Below are positions 35,871-43,115 of a stretch of DNA of 64,000 nucleotides, piece by piece. Numbering within the stretch: the stretch's first letter is position 1; each line of letters starts with the position of its first letter. Source of the stretch: Pedobacter petrophilus (GTDB lineage: Bacteria; Bacteroidota; Bacteroidia; Sphingobacteriales; Sphingobacteriaceae); NCBI RefSeq assembly GCF_009674725.1, contig NZ_WKKH01000013.1:1-64000 (forward strand). Direction: 5' to 3'. A program made the translations under genes and the position numbers. The notes under the pieces were generated by a model. The model did no database searches. It saw only the letters and a list, made by a program, of their open reading frames with translations, and was not told the origin of the DNA.

Positions 35871-36245
35871 ATGCTTCAGTACCTTAAAGCCCAGGCATCA
35901 TCATTAACAGCCTCGGGGGCAGATTTTTTGGTAACCCTTGTTGCCGTAAATTTATTTGGCTTATGGTACCTGGCGGCAAGTATTATAGGAACAATCGCTG
36001 GAGGAATAATTAATTTTTCCATCAATAGACACTGGGTTTTCAATGCAGATACCAAAGCATTGAAATGGCAAATTCTGAAATACATTTTAGTATGGTTCGG
36101 AAATTTAGCGCTCGTGACTGCAGGCGTGTACCTGCTAACACATTTTTATCACCTCAATTACATGCTCTCAAAAGTGCTGATATCAATTTCGGTAGGTATA
36201 AGCTACAATTATATTATGCAAAAACAGTTTATTTTTTCTCGTTAA
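35871..36245 (+). CDS. GtrA-like membrane protein
   Basis: A 124-residue protein with four predicted membrane helices and GtrA family marks (SINRHWVFNAD after helix 2, SYNYIMQKQFIFSR at the end). GtrA-type proteins are associated with moving or presenting polyprenyl-linked sugars across the inner membrane. Inside this lipid operon it may help flip phosphoinositol lipid or ceramide, which is inference. It starts 4 bases after the phosphatase and abuts the next gene without a spacer. Confidence 0.82.
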   Translation: MLQYLKAQASSLTASGADFLVTLVAVNLFGLWYLAASIIGTIAGGIINFSINRHWVFNADTKALKWQILKYILVWFGNLALVTAGVYLLTHFYHLNYMLSKVLISISVGISYNYIMQKQFIFSR

Positions 36246-38798
36246 ATGAAACTACCATCCCGTCACCGTTCCACTCTCCTGATTCCAATATTCATATTGC
36301 TGTTTATTGGAAATGTCTTCGCACAATCAACAGTGGTTTCAGGCACCGTTCGCGATGCCAGTACCAAAGAAACCTTGCCATATGTATCTGTATTTTTTAA
36401 GGATACCAAAATCGGCACGCAAACCGATATCAATGGAAAATACACCATTAGTGCTTCGGGTCCGCAAACGGCATTGACCTTTAATTATGTAGGCTACCAG
36501 GTAGTTACCAAAAATGTTTTGCCTTCAGTTACGCAAACCCTTGATGTATCACTGGCACCAAGTGCCAATTCGCTGGATGAAGTTGTTGTGGTAGGAGGGA
36601 AGAAAATCAGGTACCGCAACAAAGACAATCCTGCGGTAGAGTTAATCAGGCAGGTAATTGCCCATAAGGATGATAATAGAATTAAAAGCTATCAAACAGT
36701 AGCTTACCAGCAATACGAAAAAATGCTGTTTTCTGTAAGCAATGTGTCTGAGAAATTTAAAGGCAAGAAGATGTTCCGGAACTATCAGTTTTTGTTTCAG
36801 GAACAGGATTCTACGCTCATCGGCGGAAAAAATTTGTTACCTGTTTACATTCAGGAAAGTTTATCGGATAACTATTTAAGCAAAGACCCACTGAAATCTA
36901 AATCAGTAGTGGTTGCACAGAAACAGGTAGAGTTTGATGCCCGTTATATCGATAATAAAGGGATGAAAGCTTATTTCGACAGGATGTATCAGGATATCGA
37001 TATCTACCAGAATAATATTTCAGTTATCAGCAATGATTTTCTGAGTCCCATTGCAGATGGAGCACCGGCTTTTTATAAGTTTTTTATCACCGATACCCTT
37101 AAAAACCAAAAACCTGAGGTAATCGAACTTTCATTTACCCCGAGAAATACGGGTGATATGTTGTTTGAAGGAAAACTCTATGTAACCAATGATGGTCAAT
37201 ACGCCGTAACCGGCGCTTCATTCGGCGTAAATAAATCAATCAACCTGAACTTTGTAAGGGCAATGAAAATTGATCTGAATTTCGAGCCAAATGCTGCCGG
37301 AAAATACAGCCTTTCTAAAAGCAAACTATTGGCAGATTTTGGAATCGGCAAAACCAAAGGCATTGGGTTTACAGGCGAGCGAACACTAACTTTTAAAAAA
37401 TATCAGTTCGATACTAAACTGCCCGATACCATTTTTGAGGGAAAAAGTAAAGTGGTGCTGGCAGATGCCACTAAGCGGAATGATTTATATTGGAAGCAAA
37501 ACAGATTGGATACCATTTCTGCCAATCAGTTGAAAATTTATGGCAACATAGATACTTTGCAAAATCTTCCTTCATTTAAAAGGACGATGAAAATTGTCAC
37601 GTTGCTTTTCGCTGGTTATCAAAATTATGGCCCTTATGAAATCGGACCTGTAAATACTTTCTATAGCTTTAACAATGTAGAAGGGTTTCGCCTTCGTTTA
37701 GGCGGACGTACAACTCCCGAATTAAGTAAACGGTTCTATTTTGAAAACTATGCTGCTTACGGTTTTAAAGATGAAAAATGGAAGTTTTTCCTTTCGGGAA
37801 CCTACTCCATTAATAATAAATCGATCTACGAATTTCCGCAAAATTACATCAGGGCCAGTTTTCAGAGAGATACCAAAATTCCTGGTCAGGAGCTCCAGTT
37901 TGTACAGGAAGATAACTTTTTACTTTCATTCAAACGTGGTGTAAACGACATGTTGCTTTATAACGATTTTTATAAAGTTGATTACGTTAAGGAATATGAA
38001 AATCACTTTTCTTATACATTAGGTCTGAAAAAATGGAGTCAAACGCCTGCTGGTGGTTTATCCTATCAGAATGATGCCGGACAATTTGTGAACAGGCTAA
38101 CCACCAGTGAAGTTTCCCTTCAACTGCGTTATGCACCAAATGAAAAGTTTTATCAGGGTAAAATCTACCGTTCGCCAATTATAGACCGTTATCCGGTATT
38201 TAACCTAAGGTATACCGCTGGCTTGAAAGGTGTGTTAGGTGGAGAATATAACTACCATAACATTATGGGAAGCATTGATAAAAGATTCTACCTTTCTCAA
38301 TTGGGCTATAGTGATGTGACTTTGGAAGGTGGATATGTTGCCGGGAAGGTGCCATTTCCATTATTGGATATCCACAGGGCGAATCAAACCTATGCATATC
38401 AGCTAAGTTCTTATAACCTGATGAACTTTTTGGAATTTGTGAGTGATCACTATGTGAGCATCAATATTGACCATAACTTTAACGGCTTTTTCTTCAATAA
38501 AATTCCTTTGTTAAAGAAATTAAAGCTTAGGGAAGTTGTTACCTTTAAAGCTTTATATGGCGGGTTGCGTGATGAAAATAATCCGGCAATAACACCGGGA
38601 CTATATAGCCTGCCAGATTATGAAGATGGTTCGAAACGAACCTATGCTTTAGGCAAAGATCCTTACATTGAAGGTAGTGTTGGTGTCGGAAATATCTTTA
38701 AATTGCTTCGTGTAGATTTGGTTAAGCGTTTTAACTATTTAAACCACCCATCGGTATCGGAGTGGGGAATACGGGCAAGGGTAAAATTCGATTTTTAG
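36246..38798 (+). CDS. DUF5686 outer-membrane protein with regulatory-like domain
   Basis: An 850-residue exported protein whose ATG directly follows the stop of the GtrA gene. The signal peptide ends at VFAQ (residue 26). A carboxypeptidase-regulatory-like domain follows at about 30-110 (VVSGTVRDASTKETLPYVSV, ALTFNYVGYQ), then DUF5686 to the end, rich in alternating aromatic beta strands. It ends in RARVKFDF, with the terminal Phe typical of barrel insertion. Such proteins are TonB-receptor-like barrels of unknown role in Bacteroidota. Its place in the middle of a lipid operon suggests a part in moving or anchoring sphingolipid in the outer membrane, which is inference. Confidence 0.82.
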   Translation: MKLPSRHRSTLLIPIFILLFIGNVFAQSTVVSGTVRDASTKETLPYVSVFFKDTKIGTQTDINGKYTISASGPQTALTFNYVGYQVVTKNVLPSVTQTLDVSLAPSANSLDEVVVVGGKKIRYRNKDNPAVELIRQVIAHKDDNRIKSYQTVAYQQYEKMLFSVSNVSEKFKGKKMFRNYQFLFQEQDSTLIGGKNLLPVYIQESLSDNYLSKDPLKSKSVVVAQKQVEFDARYIDNKGMKAYFDRMYQDIDIYQNNISVISNDFLSPIADGAPAFYKFFITDTLKNQKPEVIELSFTPRNTGDMLFEGKLYVTNDGQYAVTGASFGVNKSINLNFVRAMKIDLNFEPNAAGKYSLSKSKLLADFGIGKTKGIGFTGERTLTFKKYQFDTKLPDTIFEGKSKVVLADATKRNDLYWKQNRLDTISANQLKIYGNIDTLQNLPSFKRTMKIVTLLFAGYQNYGPYEIGPVNTFYSFNNVEGFRLRLGGRTTPELSKRFYFENYAAYGFKDEKWKFFLSGTYSINNKSIYEFPQNYIRASFQRDTKIPGQELQFVQEDNFLLSFKRGVNDMLLYNDFYKVDYVKEYENHFSYTLGLKKWSQTPAGGLSYQNDAGQFVNRLTTSEVSLQLRYAPNEKFYQGKIYRSPIIDRYPVFNLRYTAGLKGVLGGEYNYHNIMGSIDKRFYLSQLGYSDVTLEGGYVAGKVPFPLLDIHRANQTYAYQLSSYNLMNFLEFVSDHYVSINIDHNFNGFFFNKIPLLKKLKLREVVTFKALYGGLRDENNPAITPGLYSLPDYEDGSKRTYALGKDPYIEGSVGVGNIFKLLRVDLVKRFNYLNHPSVSEWGIRARVKFDF

Positions 38799-38806
38799 AA
38801 TTGATT

Positions 38807-40090
38807 ATGAAAGCAAATTTAAGAGACAGTTTACAACTGGGGATATATAAAGTAATTAATCCTTTTGTTAAAGGCTTGATTAAAATAGGATTAACACCAA
38901 ATGCGGTAACTACTATTGGTTTAATACTCAACATTGGCGTAGCCGTGATTTTCGTACTTGGAGCAGAAAAAACGAACCGTGGCGATATGTCATACATTGG
39001 CTGGGGCGGCGCATTGGTACTCTTCGCTGGTCTTTTTGATATGCTGGATGGTCAGGTTGCCCGTTTAGGCAATATGAGCTCAAGGTTTGGTGCGCTATAT
39101 GATTCGGTATTAGATCGTTATAGCGAAATGATTATGTTTCTCGGCATCTGTTATTACCTGGTTTCCCACCATTATTTTTTGAGTTCGCTGTTCGCCTTCA
39201 TCGCATTAATCGGCTCGATGATGGTGAGTTATACCAGGGCCAGGGCAGAGGGTTTAGGTGTGGAATGTAAAGGTGGTTTAATGCAGCGTCCGGAGCGTGT
39301 GGTTACCATCGGTGTTTTTGCAATTGCATGCGGAATAGCAGGCCAGTTTTTGGGTGGCGATTATAAAATCTATGTGCCGGGAATTTCGTTCCACGTTTTC
39401 GAAACAATGTCTATTTTCACAATTCCCATAACCATCATGGCTTTGCTGACCAACATCACTGCAGTTAAAAGATTACAGGAAGCTAAAAAAGGATTAGAAG
39501 CACAAGAACTGGCAGAGAAGAAAATGAATAACAAAGCCGCGCTGATTGTTGGTTTTAGTCTTACAGTTGGGTTGTTGAGTTTAGGGGCCTTTTCAGCGCA
39601 AGCGCAGGATCCGTCGCCACTTCATTTTCCGGTTCCTAAAGACATCAGTAACCAACTGTTTTATTTGCAACGCGATCCAAACACCAATACCATTATTTGC
39701 CAGTTAAACGTAGATAAAAATGGCGAGGTGAATGTTAAAGAGCCTGTTAATGTGTTTTGGATGCGTTACGGGGATCAGGGCGAAAAAAAAGACCTGAGTT
39801 ATATTCAACGTAAATTTGCGTATGGAATTTTAACCAAGAGTTTGGGGAAAGGCGAATTCGAACTTCGCTTCACTGCTCATAAAAATCTTCCCATGTATCT
39901 GAACAAGTCGGCGGCGGATAAAAAGTACCATGTCTTTGCAACCATCAACAACAAAAAAATGCAGATAGAGAGAATTTTTTTAAGAATAGAAGGAGGATCA
40001 TTTTGGTTGCCCAATGTTAAATATGTAGAAATTAAAGGCCTGGATGCAAGCAACCCATCAAAAGTTTTAATTGAGCGAATAAAAGTTTAA
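38807..40090 (+). CDS. CDP-alcohol phosphatidyltransferase fused to DUF4833
   Basis: A 427-residue fusion. The start is the ATG at 38807, 8 bases after the DUF5686 stop. Residues 1-220 form a CDP-alcohol phosphotransferase with the full metal motif Asp78, Asp81, Gly82, Ala85, Arg86, Gly95, Asp99 and Asp103, plus about six membrane helices. The probable reaction is CDP-diacylglycerol plus inositol-3-phosphate to phosphatidylinositol phosphate. After a charged linker (RLQEAKKGLEAQELAEKK) comes Met240 (39524) and a segment that looks like a signal peptide (AALIVGFSLTVGLLSLGAFSAQAQ), then a DUF4833-type domain (HFPVPKDISNQLFYLQRD; VFWMRYGDQGEKKDLSYIQ) to the end. An internal start at 39524 could yield a separate secreted protein. 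Confidence 0.85.
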   Translation: MKANLRDSLQLGIYKVINPFVKGLIKIGLTPNAVTTIGLILNIGVAVIFVLGAEKTNRGDMSYIGWGGALVLFAGLFDMLDGQVARLGNMSSRFGALYDSVLDRYSEMIMFLGICYYLVSHHYFLSSLFAFIALIGSMMVSYTRARAEGLGVECKGGLMQRPERVVTIGVFAIACGIAGQFLGGDYKIYVPGISFHVFETMSIFTIPITIMALLTNITAVKRLQEAKKGLEAQELAEKKMNNKAALIVGFSLTVGLLSLGAFSAQAQDPSPLHFPVPKDISNQLFYLQRDPNTNTIICQLNVDKNGEVNVKEPVNVFWMRYGDQGEKKDLSYIQRKFAYGILTKSLGKGEFELRFTAHKNLPMYLNKSAADKKYHVFATINNKKMQIERIFLRIEGGSFWLPNVKYVEIKGLDASNPSKVLIERIKV

Positions 40091-40095
40091 AAAAA

Positions 40096-40716
40096 ATGAA
40101 AAAGAATTTTGTTTCGAATTCATCATCATCCATCAGGATGTTTAAGAACGATTTTCTGGAAAGCCTGTCAAAGGTTAAATATTACGTACCATTAATCGTT
40201 TACGTCCCGGTCATTAGCTTCCTGTTTTACAAGTCCTTTTGGGAAGTAGGAATGTCACCAGCCAGCTTTGTTGGATGGTTTTTAAGTGGTTTGGCCATTT
40301 GGACCATTACAGAATATATTTTACACCGTTATGTATTTCATTTCGAACCCGATGCCGAATGGGGTAAAAAGATCCACTTCATTTTTCACGGGGTCCATCA
40401 CGATTATCCGAACGATGCGAACCGTTTGGTAATGCCACCTTCGGCAAGTATTCCAATGGCCTTAGGTTTTTATTTCCTTTTTGATTGGTTACTGCCTGAA
40501 ACCAGCGTTTATCCATTCTTTTCTGGTTTTATATTAGGTTATCTTTTTTATGATATGGTTCATTATGCCTTACACCATGCTAATTTTAAAAGTCCTTTTT
40601 GGAAACGCCTGAAACAACATCACATGCTTCACCATTACTCAGATTCTACTAAAGGTTATGGCGTAAGCTGGACTTTTTGGGATAAAATTTTCCAATCCAA
40701 TTTCGAAAAAAAATAA
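40096..40716 (+). CDS. fatty-acid hydroxylase, sterol desaturase superfamily
   Basis: A 206-residue membrane di-iron enzyme. The histidine boxes are HRYVFH, HGVHHDYP, HYALHH and HHMLHHY. They bracket two pairs of membrane helices. This layout matches the ceramide fatty-acid 2-hydroxylase group (yeast Scs7/FA2H type without the cytochrome b5 domain). In this operon it most likely hydroxylates the acyl chain of ceramide; Sphingobacterium and Pedobacter sphingolipids are known to carry 2-hydroxy acids. It starts 5 bases after the fusion gene and ends one base before the PAP2 gene. Confidence 0.85.
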   Translation: MKKNFVSNSSSSIRMFKNDFLESLSKVKYYVPLIVYVPVISFLFYKSFWEVGMSPASFVGWFLSGLAIWTITEYILHRYVFHFEPDAEWGKKIHFIFHGVHHDYPNDANRLVMPPSASIPMALGFYFLFDWLLPETSVYPFFSGFILGYLFYDMVHYALHHANFKSPFWKRLKQHHMLHHYSDSTKGYGVSWTFWDKIFQSNFEKK

Positions 40717-40717
40717 C

Positions 40718-41656
40718 ATGCAAGAAAACACCCTTCAAGGAAATCCTTTCTTCGCGCTGAAAACAGTATACACAACAGCACTTATTTCCCTTGCATACCT
40801 TCTTTTATCAGTTTGGCTGGTGGGCTTCAAAACCGATCAGCTCATACTGATATTTATTTTTAATACCTTGTTTTATATTTCCGCAGGAACCAGGAAGTTT
40901 ATTATTGGCTTTTCAATTTTTATTATCTATTGGATTATTTTCGATTACATGAAAGCCTTTCCGAACTATCTTTATAATACCGTTCACATTGAGGATTTGT
41001 ACCGAACTGAAAAAGCACTTTTCGGTATCAACTTCAATGGGCAGTTGCTTACACCTAACGAATATTGGAAATTGAATACCAATCACTTTTTAGATGTAAT
41101 CACCGGATTCTTTTACCTGATGTGGGTACCTGTTCCTTTGGCATTCGCGGGCTACCTATTCTTTAAAAATAAAAAACAGTTTGTTTATTTCTCACTCACG
41201 TTTTTGTGGGTTAATCTCTTAGGATTTGTAATTTATTACTTTTTCCCTGCGGCACCACCATGGTATGTACAGGAACATGGTTTTGAGTTTATTTCAGGAA
41301 CAGTTGGAAATACAGGCGGTCTTGCCCGCTTCGATCATTTTTTTGGTATTCACCTTTTTCAAGGTATTTATAGTAAAGGTTCAAATGTATTCGCGGCGAT
41401 GCCATCATTACATTCATCCTACCCTTTAATTGTACTGTATTACGGTTTGAAAAATAGATTGGGAATAATCAACATCTTTTTTGCAGCCTTAGCCTTTGGG
41501 ATCTGGTTTGCCGCCATCTATAACAGCCATCATTATTTATTGGATGTAATTGCAGGCATAGGGAGTGCAGCGGTAGCTGTTACCAGCTTTAATTATTTTT
41601 TAACCAATGCCAGGTTCAGAGACAACCTGAATCGTTTAATTAGCAGAATTAGCTAA
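40718..41656 (+). CDS. PAP2-family inositolphosphotransferase, probable inositol phosphoceramide synthase
   Basis: A 312-residue protein with about six to seven membrane helices. The PAP2/Aur1 motifs are FPAAPPWYVQEHG, AMPSLHSSYPLIV (first catalytic His) and NSHHYLLDVIAG (His nucleophile with Asp). These resemble the fungal Aur1 and mycobacterial phosphoinositol-transferring branch rather than simple lipid phosphatases. The expected reaction is transfer of phosphoinositol from phosphatidylinositol to ceramide, giving inositol phosphoceramide and diacylglycerol. It is the last gene of the operon, followed 36 bases on by a strong terminator. The substrate assignment rests on motif plus context. 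Confidence 0.82.
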   Translation: MQENTLQGNPFFALKTVYTTALISLAYLLLSVWLVGFKTDQLILIFIFNTLFYISAGTRKFIIGFSIFIIYWIIFDYMKAFPNYLYNTVHIEDLYRTEKALFGINFNGQLLTPNEYWKLNTNHFLDVITGFFYLMWVPVPLAFAGYLFFKNKKQFVYFSLTFLWVNLLGFVIYYFFPAAPPWYVQEHGFEFISGTVGNTGGLARFDHFFGIHLFQGIYSKGSNVFAAMPSLHSSYPLIVLYYGLKNRLGIINIFFAALAFGIWFAAIYNSHHYLLDVIAGIGSAAVAVTSFNYFLTNARFRDNLNRLISRIS

Positions 41657-41691
41657 AGATTTTAAAATAGAATTTCATTGACCGATTTAAT

Positions 41692-41719
41692 AAAAAATGC
41701 CGCGAAAGCGGCATTTTTT
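41692..41719. terminator. bidirectional terminator of the sphingolipid operon and Hsp20
   Basis: Perfect 12-bp stem AAAAAATGCCGC/GCGGCATTTTTT closed by a GAAA tetraloop at 41704-41707. The A/T flanks give U tracts in both directions. It lies between the convergent PAP2 and Hsp20 genes. Confidence 0.92.
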
Positions 41720-41720
41720 A

Positions 41721-42161
41721 TTACTGAATTTCAATCTGTCTTGAAATTGCTTTCGCTTCTTCCTTTTTCGGAAGACTAAGTTTGAGCACTCCTTCCTGAT
41801 AGCTCGCTTCAATTCTGTCAACATCTGCACTGTCTGGCAATGTAAACGCCCTTGTAAAAGAAGAATAGCTAAACTCTCTTCTCGTGTAAGATTTCTCATG
41901 CTCACTGCTTTCCATTTTTTTCTCAGTTGAAATGGTTAGCTTATCTCTTTCAACACTTACCTTGAAATCTTCTTTCTTAAGTCCGGGCGCAGCCAATTCA
42001 ATGTGGTAAGCCTCTGCCGAATCTGAAATGTTAACCGATGGAATGTTGCTGGTGCGTCGGCCTGAAAAGAATGTGTCTTCAAGAACCGATTCGAAAATGT
42101 CATTAAAGCCTGGCAATAATACATTGTTCTTTTTTTCTGGATTGAATTTAACCAATGTCAT
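41721..42161 (-). CDS. Hsp20/alpha-crystallin small heat-shock protein
   Basis: A 146-residue chaperone. The N-terminus (MTLVKFNPEKKN, GFNDIFESVLEDTFF) precedes the alpha-crystallin domain at about 42-135 (VNISDSAEAYHIELAAPGLKKEDF, then the SYTRREFSYSSFTRAFTLP loop and GVLKLSLPKKEE). The C-terminal IEIQ matches the I-x-I anchor used in oligomer assembly. It binds unfolding proteins without ATP. Unlike most genes here it has a strong Shine-Dalgarno site (42170-42177), in keeping with high expression under stress. Confidence 0.92.
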   Translation of the reverse strand: MTLVKFNPEKKNNVLLPGFNDIFESVLEDTFFSGRRTSNIPSVNISDSAEAYHIELAAPGLKKEDFKVSVERDKLTISTEKKMESSEHEKSYTRREFSYSSFTRAFTLPDSADVDRIEASYQEGVLKLSLPKKEEAKAISRQIEIQ

Positions 42162-42169
42162 AGTTTTTC

Positions 42170-42177
42170 TCCTTTTA
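42170..42177 (-). promoter_or_regulatory. strong Shine-Dalgarno site of hsp20
   Basis: AAAAGGAG on the minus strand ends 8 bases before the hsp20 ATG. Such sites are rare in this phylum and in this window, so its presence is notable and fixes the start codon. Confidence 0.7.
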
Positions 42178-42476
42178 ATGGTTTACTAATAAATGGACTA
42201 TAAATTAATTAATTTAATTTTGCCTGCATTTCTGCAAGCACGGTGAGCTTAAATCAACTCCTATGCCAACCGCTATTACTACGTGAAACTGGTGCTAACC
42301 GACTGAAAAATTTTCATTTTTTGTGAAATATTTTCAGTTTCAAGCTGCAAATATTTCAGGTTTTAACCCGCTGTCATTTAAACAGAGCAATAGTTTTTGT
42401 AGAGCCTGCATCTGAAGATTTGATTGGTTTGTCATGCCAGTCGCGAGCGTGCTGATCAGCCCTGTCTGAAAAACAA

Positions 42477-42605
42477 AATCCCTCTAGGTATGATCAGGAG
42501 GGATTTGTAGTTTATACTCATTAGTTTACTTTCATCCGAAAGAGGAAAGATCGTCATCGTTAATCTTTCAGGCTGAACTGCCTAGTACAAGTATAGTGAT
42601 ATTCA
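42477..42605 (-). ncRNA. candidate minus-strand small RNA
   Basis: On the minus strand a TATATTTG box lies at about 42605-42612. About 130 bases later a hairpin (42498-42506/42477-42485, GAGGGATTT stem in plus notation) runs into a T-rich tail (TTTTGTTTTT), like an intrinsic terminator. Between them is a GAAAGAT/ATCTTTC stem and no ORF. No TTG at the right spacing was found, so the promoter is weak evidence. Confidence 0.28.
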
Positions 42606-42637
42606 AATATAAAAACAATGTTTAAAAGGTAAATAGC

Positions 42638-42693
42638 ACAGGCCTGCAAAATCCACTGCAGGCCTGTAATTAGATAGTGTCCTCAATCTAATT
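42638..42693. other. two adjacent perfect hairpins
   Basis: Stem 1 is 42638-42648/42657-42667 (ACAGGCCTGCA, 11 bp). Stem 2 is 42668-42675/42686-42693 (AATTAGAT, 8 bp) and follows with no gap. There is no T run on either side, so simple termination is not obvious. They form part of a 950-base region (42162-43115) without a convincing long gene. Confidence 0.5.
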
Positions 42694-42822
42694 TAAAGAC
42701 AGTAAGTGTAACAAAAATAGTTAGGCGTATTTATATGTATTTTGAAATTAATTGCATATTTATTTATTCAAATTCTACAGGATGTGTTGTATCTTAACCT
42801 TTAAAGGCAATCAACCCGCAGT

Positions 42823-42972
42823 ATGTTGAACAGGATTGTTTCTGTTTTTACCCTTCCGTTAATTAATGCATTGATATTTGTCAATAATGATATTTTAGAA
42901 GGACATAAAAAAAGCGCTATCAAGTCCAACGATAGGTTACGGAAAACCGGAAATTATTCCTGGAGTGTTTGA
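42823..42972 (+). CDS. possible small hypothetical protein, 49 aa
   Basis: An ATG-initiated ORF encoding a hydrophobic N-terminus (MLNRIVSVFTLPLINALIFV) and a basic tail (EGHKKSAIKSNDRLRK), ending YSWSV. It is the only ORF of note between hsp20 and the large helicase gene. The layout could be a short membrane peptide. There is no family match and no clear promoter, so it may be chance. Confidence 0.25.
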   Translation: MLNRIVSVFTLPLINALIFVNNDILEGHKKSAIKSNDRLRKTGNYSWSV

Positions 42973-43072
42973 ATAAATTTGCTTGGTAAGCTGTTGTCAG
43001 AAACGTTTTAAGCCTAAACCGCTTGGTCGCATTGATTAATTATCACGTCAAAAAATATATTGGTATATCCAG

Positions 43073-43080
43073 TATATTTG
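43073..43080 (+). promoter_or_regulatory. possible -7 box for the DUF4011 helicase gene
   Basis: TATATTTG 35 bases before the ATG at 43116. No TTG lies 17-23 bases upstream, so only half of the promoter consensus is met. Confidence 0.35.
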
Positions 43081-43115
43081 AAGATATTAGAATGATCTAC
43101 ACATAAGAAATAAAC

